Origin: Fibrobacter succinogenes
Lineage (GTDB): Bacteria; Fibrobacterota; Fibrobacteria; Fibrobacterales; Fibrobacteraceae
Length of the DNA: 36,568 nt
Direction of reading: 5' to 3'
Assembly: GCA_902800345.1 (NCBI GenBank)
Contig: CADCDO010000059.1
Location: forward strand, 1-36,568
Part shown: piece after piece, positions 7,495 to 15,105 of the stretch
How the letters are laid out: each line of letters begins with the position of its first letter
Numbering within the stretch: the first letter of the stretch is position 1
Made by a program: the position numbers and the translations under genes
Notes under the pieces: model-generated
Databases searched by the model: none
What the model saw: the letters and a program-made list of their open reading frames with translations, nothing else
Told to the model about the DNA's origin: nothing

Positions 7495-8322
7495 TTATTT
7501 TTTCAAATTTGTAAACAAGTGGATATTTAACTGGTGCACCCCAGTCGCTTCTTTTTTATCTTGCGTAATAATCTTACGCACCTTGGCTTTCAAGTTCTGA
7601 ATTTCCAAGGCAATCTCTCTATAGGCGTCGTCCGAAACGCTGAACGTGAACGTACCCATGTCCGACGGGTTATCGTCATTCGCAAGCAACGCCTGCTTCG
7701 AAAGTTCAAAGCACTGCAACTGGTACTGACGAACAAGATCGTTATTGCTGTAGGCTCCGCTACTCACTGACTCGCGGCAGCTTTTCCAGAAGCCGTCTTC
7801 GTTCTTGCGCACAAAGCCAATGCGTGCAAGCAATTCCAAGGAGCGCTTCAAAGTTCCCACGGAGACTTTCGGGAAAATCCGTTTTTGAATCGGTTCAAGG
7901 TCATCCGAAACATCCATCACATCCAGCGCCGTAAACAACACGCTATTATACCAATGGTTGTAATACTCGTACGCGTCTTCGTCCAAAATGTGGTGCGGAT
8001 CGGGATGCTGCTTGATGAGTTCATCAAAAAATGCATTGCGTTCTGTCGTCGTTTTCGCCTGGTCAAAATTCACCATCGTCTCAAAGTACTTGGCCTCTTT
8101 CTTGTTGAGTCCAAGAACTTCCACGAACTTGGGAATCATGCGCCCGGAGAGCTTTTTTCCTTTGACGATATCGTTGAAGTAACTGCGGGTCTTGGGGAGT
8201 CCGAGCAACGCACACACTCCAGCCCTAGTAAATTCAGGGTCCGTCTGCACGCGTGCCGCCTGATACTCATCCAAGTACTTGCGGAAGTGTGTAAACTGAA
8301 ATATGTCGATTGTTTTTTCCAT
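7495..8322 (-). CDS. TIGR02147-family protein, probable transcriptional regulator
   Basis: A 275-residue member of the TIGR02147 family, one of the large paralogous families of Fibrobacter. Diagnostic segments are FTHFRKYLDEYQAAR, FTRAGVCALLGLPKTRSYFN, GKKLSGRMIPKFVEVLGL, KEAKYFETMVNFDQAKT and a winged-helix-like central part GTLKRSLELLARIGFVRKN. These proteins are often found beside surface lipoprotein genes and look like DNA-binding regulators; the biochemical role is not established. The ATG at 8322 begins MEKTIDIFQFTHF, the usual family start; the frame stays open upstream but that part overlaps the promoter. There is no good Shine-Dalgarno box, and the -10 box ends six bases before the ATG. 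It heads an operon with two lipoproteins. Confidence 0.85.
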   Translation of the reverse strand: MEKTIDIFQFTHFRKYLDEYQAARVQTDPEFTRAGVCALLGLPKTRSYFNDIVKGKKLSGRMIPKFVEVLGLNKKEAKYFETMVNFDQAKTTTERNAFFDELIKQHPDPHHILDEDAYEYYNHWYNSVLFTALDVMDVSDDLEPIQKRIFPKVSVGTLKRSLELLARIGFVRKNEDGFWKSCRESVSSGAYSNNDLVRQYQLQCFELSKQALLANDDNPSDMGTFTFSVSDDAYREIALEIQNLKAKVRKIITQDKKEATGVHQLNIHLFTNLKK

Positions 8323-8328
8323 ACCCCA

Positions 8329-8394
8329 AATGTACTCAAAATTTGACTCAAAGTCAAGAGGTAAACGCAAGATTTTGAGATTTTTTTTGAGTAC
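8329..8394 (-). promoter_or_regulatory. Promoter and inverted-repeat operator of the TIGR02147 operon
   Basis: Reading leftward, TTGACT (8352-8357) and TACATT (8329-8334) are 17 bases apart; the -10 box ends six bases before the ATG at 8322. A ten-base inverted repeat, GTACTCAAAA (8332-8341) and TTTTGAGTAC (8385-8394), brackets the promoter and might be the binding site of the first gene product. Confidence 0.6.
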
Positions 8395-8479
8395 CATTTT
8401 AAAACAAAGATTTTTGTTTCTTGAAATTTTTTATTAAATCAGAATGTACGTCATGCGGGCGGGGCCCCAGCTCGGAGTT

Positions 8480-8546
8480 GACGCCTACGGCGTCAGCGGC
8501 TTCACTCGGTCATGTGCGCCTGCAAGCAGTCGCCCGCGACTCTCTC
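8480..8546. repeat. Intergenic copy of the TCGGTCATG repeat family
   Basis: This stretch has the same order of blocks as the repeats inside the gene at 11173-12432: GACGCC-ACGGCGTCAG, then GGCTTCACTCGGTCATG, then a variable part, then CGCGACTCTC. It lies in the 287-base spacer between the TIGR02147 gene and the dihydrouridine synthase gene, in which I see no other feature apart from the promoter at 8329-8394. Confidence 0.65.
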
Positions 8547-8609
8547 ATTTCAACGAATAACAGTAACTACTTATAATGATACTTATTCGCGCATTTTATA
8601 AATGAGTTT

Positions 8610-9863
8610 CTATCGGCCTTTAAATTGATCGCCGAATTTCAGTTCGGTTTCTTTGGCGCCGTTGAGATTTACGAGGCGCTCCGGTTCAAAGACCATTTCG
8701 CGAGCAACCCCTTCCTTGAGTTCCTGCACGCGGTCGAGCATTTCTGTAGCCGACTGGCACGTCAGCAAAGCCTGCCGCACCGACATCGCGACGTTTTCAC
8801 TCTCTTGGATCCTATCTAAATGCACTGGATCCAGCTCCTTCGAACCTAACTCTACTAAGGGACTGAAGTCCCTAGTATCGTATATCACTCCGTTCAGGAT
8901 GACGGAACAGTTACCACTCTCGCCTAACACAAATCCCTTGCAAAGTCGCGCGGCGAGTTGTTTCATGCGGCCCATCGCGTTCATCTCGGTAGCCCCGTCT
9001 TCTATCTTGAACTTGTAATAGAGCGGGAACACGTCAAGCGCTTCTTGCGCGGTAATCACATGCTTTTCGCGGCCTTCCCACGCATCTGCAATTTGTCCGA
9101 AAAGCCACGGGTTATGCATCGCACCGCGCCCAATGCTCACGCCCGAAACGCCGTAAGTATTGATGCGTTCGCATGCGCATTCGACGCTATTCACGTCGCC
9201 GTTTCCAATCACGGGAATCTTCGCCACAGCGGCAACTTTTCCAATCCAGTCCCAGTTCGCAAGGCCGTTATAGCCCTGCAAACGCGTACGGCCATGAACC
9301 GTAAGCATTTCAACACCCTCGCCCTCGGCAATTTTGAGCGTTTCCATCACGTTGATGCTCTCGTCGTCCCAACCGATACGGCACTTGAGCGTGAGCGGAA
9401 TCTCCGGCGTTCTTGCATCCAGGACTGCCTTCACGTCATGCAAAATCTCCTGCAAACGCGGCAAGTCCCGCAAAAGTCCTGAACCGCTCCCCTTGCCCGC
9501 CACCTTCGGCGCCGGACACCCAGCGTTCACTTCAATAAATTCAGGGTGGTAGCGTTCAGCGATTTTGCCTGCGGCAGCAGCCATGCGGTCCGGGAATCGT
9601 CCAAAAATCTGTACGCCAAAGGGGCGTTCTTCCGGGAAAAACTTGAGTTGTTTGTGTCCATCCGGGTTAAAAACGGCATCGCCATCCGTCGGCACAAACT
9701 CCGAAACCAAAAGACCCATGCGGTCACCAGAAAGCACCCGGCAAAGACGCCTGAACGGAGCGTCGGTCACTCCATCCATCGGACTCAAGATGGTGTTTGG
9801 AAAAATCTCCTTGTCTCGGAGACGAAAACGGACCCTTCGGGGCAAATTATCAATCTTCAACAT
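8610..9863 (-). CDS. dusB: tRNA-dihydrouridine synthase with in-frame repeat insertion
   Basis: A 417-residue flavoenzyme that reduces uridine to dihydrouridine in tRNA. The TIM-barrel landmarks are present: LSPMDGVTDAPFRRL (FMN binding), EVNAGCPAPKVAGKGSGSGLL with the catalytic cysteine, LTLKCRIGWDD, LTVHGRTRLQGYNG and IPVIGNGDVNS. The C-terminal helical RNA-binding domain contains an unusual segment near residues 320-352 (NGVIYDTRDFSPLVE and onwards) that is encoded by a repeat element and is not part of the family; flanking helices (MKQLAARLCKGF before, SVRQALLTCQSATEM after) look normal. Family members usually have 310-350 residues. The subfamily (B versus others) is not certain. No Shine-Dalgarno box is seen before the ATG. 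It is divergent from the HU gene. Confidence 0.9.
   Translation of the reverse strand: MLKIDNLPRRVRFRLRDKEIFPNTILSPMDGVTDAPFRRLCRVLSGDRMGLLVSEFVPTDGDAVFNPDGHKQLKFFPEERPFGVQIFGRFPDRMAAAAGKIAERYHPEFIEVNAGCPAPKVAGKGSGSGLLRDLPRLQEILHDVKAVLDARTPEIPLTLKCRIGWDDESINVMETLKIAEGEGVEMLTVHGRTRLQGYNGLANWDWIGKVAAVAKIPVIGNGDVNSVECACERINTYGVSGVSIGRGAMHNPWLFGQIADAWEGREKHVITAQEALDVFPLYYKFKIEDGATEMNAMGRMKQLAARLCKGFVLGESGNCSVILNGVIYDTRDFSPLVELGSKELDPVHLDRIQESENVAMSVRQALLTCQSATEMLDRVQELKEGVAREMVFEPERLVNLNGAKETELKFGDQFKGR
8807..8903. repeat. Palindromic repeat element inside the dus gene
   Basis: A 97-base segment bounded by GGATCC on one side and CAGGATGAC on the other, the same ends as the intergenic elements at 17739 and 27357. 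It contains an inner inverted repeat, ACTAAGGGACT/AGTCCCTAGT (8854-8876), and a second GGATCC at 8827. It is read through in frame by the dihydrouridine synthase gene. Confidence 0.7.
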
Positions 9864-9968
9864 TTAAGTCACAACTATTCACATATATTCCGCAATGTGA
9901 ACCCGAAAAAGATATTTAATTTCGAGCACACCTCTACACCAAGTCTATGTTAAACTTATATTTAGTGC

Positions 9969-10343
9969 GTGGCTAATATAACAAAACAATCTCTCATTCA
10001 AGAAATCGCAAAATCCACAGGATTTGTGCGTAACGACATTAAAATTGTTGTCGAACAGTTTCTCGATCTTCTCGGAGAGAAACTTATCGAAGGCAACACT
10101 ATTGAAATTCGCGGTTTCGGAACGTTTGCTTGCAAGAGCCGCAAGGCACGTCCAGCACGCAATCCTCGCACCGGCGAGACCGTCTTTATCGACGAACGCC
10201 TTGTCCCGACATTCAAGTTCAGCAGCGAAATCAAGGAAAAGATCAATTCGCTCGCTGGCATCCTTGGCGAAGTCTCCGCCCAGCCGGAACTTGAAGTCGA
10301 AAACGAAATCGTCCACGTCGGTGACGACTACGATTCCTTCTAA
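9969..10343 (+). CDS. HU/IHF-family DNA-binding protein
   Basis: A 124-residue nucleoid-associated protein of the bacterial HU/IHF family, which binds and bends DNA as a dimer. The helical dimerisation part (ITKQSLIQEIAKSTGF ... GEKLIEGNTIEIRGFGTF) is followed by the DNA-intercalating arm with ARNPRTGE (residues 63-70) and PTFKFSSEIKEKIN. About 30 residues of acidic tail (SAQPELEVENEIVHVGDDYD) extend beyond the usual 90-residue length, which is odd for HU. The start is a GTG at 9969; an in-frame stop lies two codons before it, and TATATT ends six bases upstream with no Shine-Dalgarno box, suggesting a leaderless mRNA. It is divergent from dusB and is followed by its own terminator. Confidence 0.93.
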   Translation: MANITKQSLIQEIAKSTGFVRNDIKIVVEQFLDLLGEKLIEGNTIEIRGFGTFACKSRKARPARNPRTGETVFIDERLVPTFKFSSEIKEKINSLAGILGEVSAQPELEVENEIVHVGDDYDSF

Positions 10344-10386
10344 ACAAACTTTGAACAAGCCTACTTAGGCACATCAAAAAAATGAA

Positions 10387-10416
10387 AGAGCCGGCATCAC
10401 CGGCTTTTCTTTTTTA
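10387..10416 (+). terminator. Rho-independent terminator of the HU gene
   Basis: AGAGCCGG CATCA CCGGCTTTT forms a short GC stem with a five-base loop followed by a run of T (CTTTTTT), 40 bases after the HU stop. Confidence 0.88.
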
Positions 10417-10468
10417 TCGCCGCACTGAGCATCAAATGCAGCGAAGTAGGACTATTGTACAAGCCCAA

Positions 10469-11176
10469 TTACGTCAACTGGGCGACTTCTTCATCCGTAA
10501 GGAACCGCCAGCCCCCCTCGCCTAGCGTCCGGTCTAGAACAACCGGTCCAATTGCAATTCGTTCGAGAGTTTCCACATGGTTCCCGACAGCCGCAAACAT
10601 GCGGCGAACCTGATGATAAAGTCCTTCGCCAATAGCAACGACAACAGCATCCCCATCGATTACAATTTCGCGAGCCAGCACCGGACGTCGTTCGTCCTTG
10701 AGCATCACACCCGCCAGAAGCTCCGCTTTCTGCGCCTCCGTAAACGGACGAGCAAGCGTCACGCGATACTTTTTCAAAAGCCCTTTTTTCGGGCTTTCCA
10801 CCTTGTGTATAAAGTCACCTTGATTCGAGAGCAACAAAAGTCCCGAGGAATCCGCATCCAAGCGTCCGACAGACTGGATACCCATCGCCGTAAAACGGTC
10901 TGGCAAAAGTTCATAGACAGCCTTATGATCGCGAGCATTGTGGCTGCATTCCACGTCGGTCGGCTTAAAAAGCATTACATACAACTTTTCAACCGTCGGA
11001 GATTCTTCGCCATTCACCGTAATAAACTCCGGACGTTCCTTGAATTCCATGAAAGGGTCTTCAAGCACCTTGCCATCCAGTTCCACAAGTCCCATACGTA
11101 CAAGTGCACGGGCATCCTTGCGGCTGCCAAAGCCCATCGATGCTAGCAAGCGTTCCAAAGTCAAAACAGGCATCAT
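10469..11176 (-). CDS. rsuA: 16S rRNA pseudouridine synthase, RsuA type
   Basis: A 235-residue enzyme of the RsuA/RluB/E/F family that isomerises a uridine in rRNA (U516 of 16S rRNA in E. coli RsuA). An N-terminal S4 RNA-binding domain (LERLLASMGFGSRKDARALV) precedes the catalytic domain with the motif GRLDADSSGLLLLSN, where D107 is the catalytic aspartate. The C-terminal GLYHQVRRMFAAVGNHVETLER matches RsuA better than RluB or RluE. The ATG overlaps the stop of the upstream 419-residue gene by four bases (ATGA), so it is translationally coupled as the last gene of the seven-gene run. The site modified is an inference from family similarity. Confidence 0.9.
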   Translation of the reverse strand: MMPVLTLERLLASMGFGSRKDARALVRMGLVELDGKVLEDPFMEFKERPEFITVNGEESPTVEKLYVMLFKPTDVECSHNARDHKAVYELLPDRFTAMGIQSVGRLDADSSGLLLLSNQGDFIHKVESPKKGLLKKYRVTLARPFTEAQKAELLAGVMLKDERRPVLAREIVIDGDAVVVAIGEGLYHQVRRMFAAVGNHVETLERIAIGPVVLDRTLGEGGWRFLTDEEVAQLT

Positions 11177-12432
11177 TCCTCCACAATAAAGTCAACAATT
11201 TTTTTACGGACAAATCCAATTTCAGGGAGTTTATTCGTCTTAAGCACGCGTGCACGGCGGCGCCAAAAGCTGAACGCCAAAATTCCCGCCAGCACAAGCG
11301 TTTCCAAAATAAAGCAAAAAACACGTAGCAAGCTGATGCTCACACGAACAGCCCCCGCAGCGCGAAGTTCCTTTTCGTGACACCAGTCCATTCTCAAGTC
11401 CCAATCACCAACATACGGATACGCTTTCATAAAACCGTTTACGGCAGCGATATAACCCATGCTCTGGTAATCCGTTCGGATACCTTCGACAAAGCAATCC
11501 ATAAAACGCATTCGGAACAAAGAAAATACAGAGCCCAAAATTTTTAGCACATACTTAAACGCTCTCGCATCCAAATCAGGAGTCAAAAGAATAGTCCAAA
11601 ATTCACGGTCGGAAAGTTTACGTTTTTCCTTTTTGGGACTTGAATCTTCAGCAGGCGTTTCAGCCTTCTCCGAATTGCAATTCCCGGATTCCTTGACTTC
11701 AACGACAGACGAAGATTTCACTTTCGCAGGTTGCGCATTTTCTTTCGTTTCACTCTGATCGTTATCAGAGATTGCCGCGCCATCGGCGTCAGGTGCTGCG
11801 TTTCGGTCATGCCGATGAGTAAGCTCACCGTCGCGACGCTCGACTTGCGACCCACTCGTCTTCTGTCTCTCGTCTCTCGTTTCTAAACATTCCGTCTTCG
11901 GAGCTTCTGTGGGCTTTTTCGCGACAGCGATCGTTTCCCTTTTTTCTTCCGTTTCGGGAGTTCTCTGGATCCTATCACTCGCCTGCGGCTCGCTCCAGGA
12001 TGACAATTCACGGGAACTTTCCTCAGCCCCATCGCCTTTGACGCCTTCGGCGTCAGGTGCTGCGTTTCGGTCATGCCGATGAGCAAACTCATCATCGCGA
12101 CGCTCAACTTGCGACCTACTCGTCTCTCGTCTCTCGTCTAACGCAGCCCCTCTCTCGTCTCTTGTCTTTGGACAATCGCTTCGCTCTTGTCCCAAATGCT
12201 GATCTCGGTCATGCCCAAGCGAGCTTGGTCGCGACTCTCGATCTACGCATTTGTCGTCTATCTCCTTCCCCCATTTTTTTTCGTACTCGTAAACTTTCTT
12301 CTTGAAGAAATAGAAAAGCGCCCGCGCACCGCGCTCCCCGGCTTCAAATTCAATCCGAACAGAAAACGGGAAAAGCAGTAGCACAAGCGCTACAACGAGA
12401 ATCGAACAAAAGAGCCAGGAAAAAAAGCCCAT
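11173..12432 (-). CDS. Membrane protein with repeat-derived linker (DUF2953-like)
   Basis: A 419-residue protein with a hydrophobic N-terminus (FSWLFCSILVVALVLLLFPF), a long highly charged middle (about residues 60-275) and a C-terminal region that looks conserved (DREFWTILLTPDLDARAFKY ... GYIAAVNGFMKAYPYVGDWD) with a second membrane segment near 365-385. The C-terminal part and topology recall DUF2953 proteins, a tentative match. The middle is largely encoded by repeat elements: two copies give SQVERRDDEFAHRHDRNAAP and SQVERRDGELTHRHDRNAAP, a diverged third gives LGHDRDQHLG, and another element gives SSWSEPQASDRIQ. Its ATG overlaps the MlaC-like stop by one base (TAATG) and it is coupled to rsuA. 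Function unknown. Confidence 0.8.
   Translation of the reverse strand: MGFFSWLFCSILVVALVLLLFPFSVRIEFEAGERGARALFYFFKKKVYEYEKKWGKEIDDKCVDRESRPSSLGHDRDQHLGQERSDCPKTRDERGAALDERRETSRSQVERRDDEFAHRHDRNAAPDAEGVKGDGAEESSRELSSWSEPQASDRIQRTPETEEKRETIAVAKKPTEAPKTECLETRDERQKTSGSQVERRDGELTHRHDRNAAPDADGAAISDNDQSETKENAQPAKVKSSSVVEVKESGNCNSEKAETPAEDSSPKKEKRKLSDREFWTILLTPDLDARAFKYVLKILGSVFSLFRMRFMDCFVEGIRTDYQSMGYIAAVNGFMKAYPYVGDWDLRMDWCHEKELRAAGAVRVSISLLRVFCFILETLVLAGILAFSFWRRRARVLKTNKLPEIGFVRKKIVDFIVEE
11785..11860. repeat. 76-bp in-frame repeat, copy 1
   Basis: Begins GGCGTCAGGTGCTGCG, contains TCGGTCATG at 11803-11811 and ends ACTCGTC. It matches copy 2 base for base except for about seven substitutions, and lies 264 bases (88 codons) away, so both are read in the same frame. 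Confidence 0.9.
11966..12003. repeat. GGATCC/GGATGAC element inside a gene
   Basis: GGATCC at one end and CAGGATGAC at the other with a GC-rich centre (CGCCTGCGGCTCGCTC). It belongs to the same family as the elements at 8807, 17739 and 27357 and encodes SSWSEPQASDRIQ in the leftward gene. Confidence 0.6.
12049..12124. repeat. 76-bp in-frame repeat, copy 2
   Basis: Same length and order as copy 1, with TCGGTCATG at 12067-12075. Just before it is GACGCCTTC, which together with GGCGTC gives the short palindrome also present in the intergenic copy at 8480. Confidence 0.9.
12197..12244. repeat. Diverged third copy of the in-frame repeat
   Basis: GCTGATCTCGGTCATGCCC followed by CGCGACTCTCG keeps the core and the spacing of the 76-base copies but is shorter and more diverged. 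Its TCGGTCATG (12205-12213) is 138 bases from that of copy 2, again a multiple of three. Confidence 0.55.
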
Positions 12433-13010
12433 TACTTTTCGGCTTCGTCAGCCTTCTTACTGATAACGTCAATCAATTCGGCAAAGCTCTTGTCCTTGAG
12501 GATCTTGCTGAACTGTTCCTTGTAATTGCGAGCCGTCGAAAGATCGTCGATGACCAGGTCCCAAGCTTTCCACTTGCCATTGACAAGAGTCATCTTGTAT
12601 TCAAGCACCGATTCCTTGCCGTTGTTCCACAAATGGGCAATCACGCGGGCATCGTCCGTACCCTTCATCTTTGCCGGTTCGTAAATGGTCGAATCGGCAC
12701 GGTAAAGTTCAAGGCGGTTAGCGCTAGAGTTGCGGACCATGCGCTGGAATTCGGCGACAAACTTTTCTTGAGAAGCAGCGTCCTGAGCTTTCCAGTCACT
12801 TGCCGCAAGCGACTTCTTTGCCAAAAGCGCAAAGTCAAAGGAATCGTTCAACAAGTTCTTGACGCGTTCCGTCTCTTTGGCGGTGCGTTTCGACTTCTTG
12901 ATGATGTTCTGCAATTCGACGTCCTTGCTCTTGACAACAGACACCGGATCTTCGGCCGCAAAAGACAGAAGCGACGCACAGGCAACGGCAATCATAATTT
13001 TCTTAAACAT
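12432..13010 (-). CDS. MlaC/Ttg2D-family periplasmic phospholipid-binding protein
   Basis: A 192-residue periplasmic protein of the MlaC (toluene tolerance Ttg2D) family. MlaC carries phospholipid between the outer-membrane MlaA and the inner-membrane MlaFEDB complex. The signal peptide MFKKIMIAVACASLLSFA is followed by a helical region with NDSFDFALLAKKSLAASDWK and AASQEKFVAEFQRMV, and by strands (ESVLEYKMTLVNGKWKAWDL), as in the family; the usual length is about 190-210. The ATG at 13010 is chosen because AGGAG lies seven bases before it; an ATG at 13025 overlaps that box. No other mla gene is in the window; here it lies between a TolC-like gene and a membrane protein gene. Confidence 0.82.
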   Translation of the reverse strand: MFKKIMIAVACASLLSFAAEDPVSVVKSKDVELQNIIKKSKRTAKETERVKNLLNDSFDFALLAKKSLAASDWKAQDAASQEKFVAEFQRMVRNSSANRLELYRADSTIYEPAKMKGTDDARVIAHLWNNGKESVLEYKMTLVNGKWKAWDLVIDDLSTARNYKEQFSKILKDKSFAELIDVISKKADEAEK

Positions 13011-13021
13011 CTTGTTACTCC

Positions 13022-14392
13022 TCATTTTTTATTAAAATATGAATTAAACTCGCTAAGAGACAAACCTATCTTTGCAATTAATCCTGCAAATTCGACATTA
13101 TATCGGCAAACAGCAAAATAGTAATCTTTTTTCATGCTTACATTCTGCGTATAGGCCGACACAAGCTCGCTCGTTTGGGACTTGTCGAGGTCATATTTCA
13201 TGGCGGCTCCCTTCAAGAGCGCCTCGGACGCACGCAGACTTTCACGCAACGCATCAAGCGTTTCCTTCGCAGCCACGACTTGGTAATACTGCTCCACGGC
13301 CTTAGACACAAGACCGTCCGCCGCATAGTTTTCCTTCAGCTGAAGCCCACGGTATTCCGTTTTCGCCTGGCGGTACTCTTCCCAGTTTTTCCAAAAGTTC
13401 AAACGATACCGGAGCCCTACACCGATAAGCCCCGAAATCTTGTTGACGGCATCCTGTGCAAAGGCACTTTTCTGCAACACATTACGGTTTCCCGCCCAAC
13501 TCTTGACATACTGGAATTCGCCCATGATAAAGAACTCCGGCGCAAGTTTCGCCTCGGCCAAGTCCATTTGCAGCCTGCGGGCCTGGAGCCCGGCATCCAA
13601 CTGTTTTAATTCCGGATTGTACTTCACGGTCATTTCGCGAACTTGTTCCTCGGTCGGCAAAGGTTCGCTTCTCATGGTAAGCACAGAATCCTCGGCGACA
13701 AACGTATCCCCTTCCGGCAACGCAAGCGCAAAACGGATAGCCAGCATCACGCGCTTCATGCCAAGGTCCGCTTCGATAACGCCTTCCTTGACCGTGTGCA
13801 TTTTCGCTTTCAAGTTCAATAGATCAGACTGCGATACGGTCGGCTCATCTTCGTCCAAAGCCTCTTCAAGTTGGTCGTAAGCCCTATCGACTTGCTTTTG
13901 GGCATCTGCGGCCAGGCGTTTCATTTCAAGCGCGAGGAGATAATTGTAATAGTACGTTTGGAGTTCGACTTCCTTTTTGCGCTCCGAATTTGCGATTTCG
14001 AAAGTTTTTTGCACCAAGTCCGCTTCCAGCGCCTTTTTGCCCGTCTGGTACTGTCCCAAGTTCAACGGCTGGATAAACTTCGCCTCGACCGCCCAGAACG
14101 GCCCCATTCGAGAAAAATCATACGTATCGACGGTATCACCCCAATTGTCGACAGTTTCCTTTAGACCTGGAGCAGGCCCCACCATCATGGATACGTTGAA
14201 CGTAGGCAGGATAACTTCGGACTTGAGGGACTTAATCCGGTTCATCTTGCTTTCAGACTCAAATCTTTTCTCTGCAAGCTGCGGTTCCTTAGCCAATCCC
14301 TGTTCCACAAAGCCCATACAATCATAACGGACTTCACCTGCAAAGGCAAGCCCCACCATCATCGCAAAAATGGAAATCATTTTTATTTTCAC
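13022..14392 (-). CDS. TolC-family outer membrane efflux protein
   Basis: A 456-residue outer-membrane channel protein of the TolC family, which trimerises to form a beta-barrel and periplasmic alpha tunnel for export. The signal peptide is MKIKMISIFAMMVGLAFA. The two long helical repeats are visible: the first from about residue 120 to 215 (ANSERKKEVELQTYYYNYLL ... LEMKRLAADAQKQVDRAYDQ) and the second from about 330 to 430 (EEYRQAKTEYRGLQLKENYA ... ASEALLKGAAMKYDLDKSQT). It overlaps nothing upstream (26 bases after the transglycosylase stop) and its stop lies 11 bases before the MlaC-like start. No inner-membrane pump genes are adjacent, so the transported substrate is unknown. Confidence 0.85.
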   Translation of the reverse strand: MKIKMISIFAMMVGLAFAGEVRYDCMGFVEQGLAKEPQLAEKRFESESKMNRIKSLKSEVILPTFNVSMMVGPAPGLKETVDNWGDTVDTYDFSRMGPFWAVEAKFIQPLNLGQYQTGKKALEADLVQKTFEIANSERKKEVELQTYYYNYLLALEMKRLAADAQKQVDRAYDQLEEALDEDEPTVSQSDLLNLKAKMHTVKEGVIEADLGMKRVMLAIRFALALPEGDTFVAEDSVLTMRSEPLPTEEQVREMTVKYNPELKQLDAGLQARRLQMDLAEAKLAPEFFIMGEFQYVKSWAGNRNVLQKSAFAQDAVNKISGLIGVGLRYRLNFWKNWEEYRQAKTEYRGLQLKENYAADGLVSKAVEQYYQVVAAKETLDALRESLRASEALLKGAAMKYDLDKSQTSELVSAYTQNVSMKKDYYFAVCRYNVEFAGLIAKIGLSLSEFNSYFNKK

Positions 14393-14418
14393 GACTAGAA
14401 TTTAGAAAAAAGATAAAA

Positions 14419-15105
14419 CTAGAAAGAGCAGTGATTCATTAAATCCTTGTATTTTGCCACGACGCCTTCGTAATAAAAGGTCGGAAGCGGAGCATTTTTT
14501 TCAAGCAACTTGTCCACTGCGGTATGCCCAAGGTTGTAGGCCACCAAAGCTTCCCTCCACTTGCCATATTTACCAATAAGGCGAATCAAATAGGCCGACC
14601 CCACAACCACATTGACTTCTGGTCGCATCAGGTCGTCTTCGCTTTCGACAACAAGCCCGAATCTGCGCCCCATGGATTTAGCCGTTTCCAACTTTATTTG
14701 CATAAGTCCAAGAGCACCTGAAAACTTTCCCGTCTGAAACCGCCCACGGGCTTGCGGATTTCCACGACTTTCCTGCGCCACAACAGCAAGGATCATCAAC
14801 GGGTCCAGCGAATAGGACTGAGAAATTTGCCAAAGCTGTTCCGTCAAAATGCGAAAACTCACTTCCGAAAGGCGGTCCCCCAACAAATACATCAGCGCCT
14901 TCTCGATTTTCACGTAATCGAGAGTCCACTTGCCCACGACTTCCAGATGCTCCATGTCGCTATGGAGAATACGTTCCTGGTAAGCGAGCTTTTCTAGCTT
15001 GACCCTATTGGAATACCATTCGCTTGCAAAAGTAAATAGGACTGCAAAGCCAATGATCAAAAGGACGCTCACGCTCATCGAAGAAAGTCGTACGCTACTT
15101 TTCAC
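14419..15105 (-). CDS. Membrane-anchored lytic transglycosylase (SLT domain)
   Basis: A 228-residue murein lytic transglycosylase that cleaves the MurNAc-GlcNAc bond of peptidoglycan to give anhydro ends. After an N-terminal signal anchor (SMSVSVLLIIGFAVLFTFA) comes a family-1 SLT domain with the catalytic glutamate in LAVVAQESRGNPQA (residue 112), then GALGLMQIKLETAKSMG and the late motif YLIRLIGKYG ... AYNLG. The GTG at 15105 is chosen as the start since GGAG lies ten bases upstream and it overlaps the upstream gene by 11 bases; the ATG at 15078 has no ribosome-binding site, and the frame continues further upstream without one. It is coupled to the STAS-like membrane protein gene. Confidence 0.85.
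   Translation of the reverse strand: MKSSVRLSSMSVSVLLIIGFAVLFTFASEWYSNRVKLEKLAYQERILHSDMEHLEVVGKWTLDYVKIEKALMYLLGDRLSEVSFRILTEQLWQISQSYSLDPLMILAVVAQESRGNPQARGRFQTGKFSGALGLMQIKLETAKSMGRRFGLVVESEDDLMRPEVNVVVGSAYLIRLIGKYGKWREALVAYNLGHTAVDKLLEKNAPLPTFYYEGVVAKYKDLMNHCSF

Noticed and set aside
8398..8609. tRNA or other structured RNA in the GC-rich spacer
   Set aside because: No cloverleaf or T-loop can be drawn; the GC-rich blocks match the dispersed repeat family instead.
10024..10368. Alternative-frame open frame over the HU gene
   Set aside because: The HU reading has the full family motif set; this frame is serine/arginine-rich noise.
11173..12432. Pseudogene because of the repeat-filled middle
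   Set aside because: The frame is open throughout, repeats are in multiples of three, and both gene junctions overlap as in a working operon.
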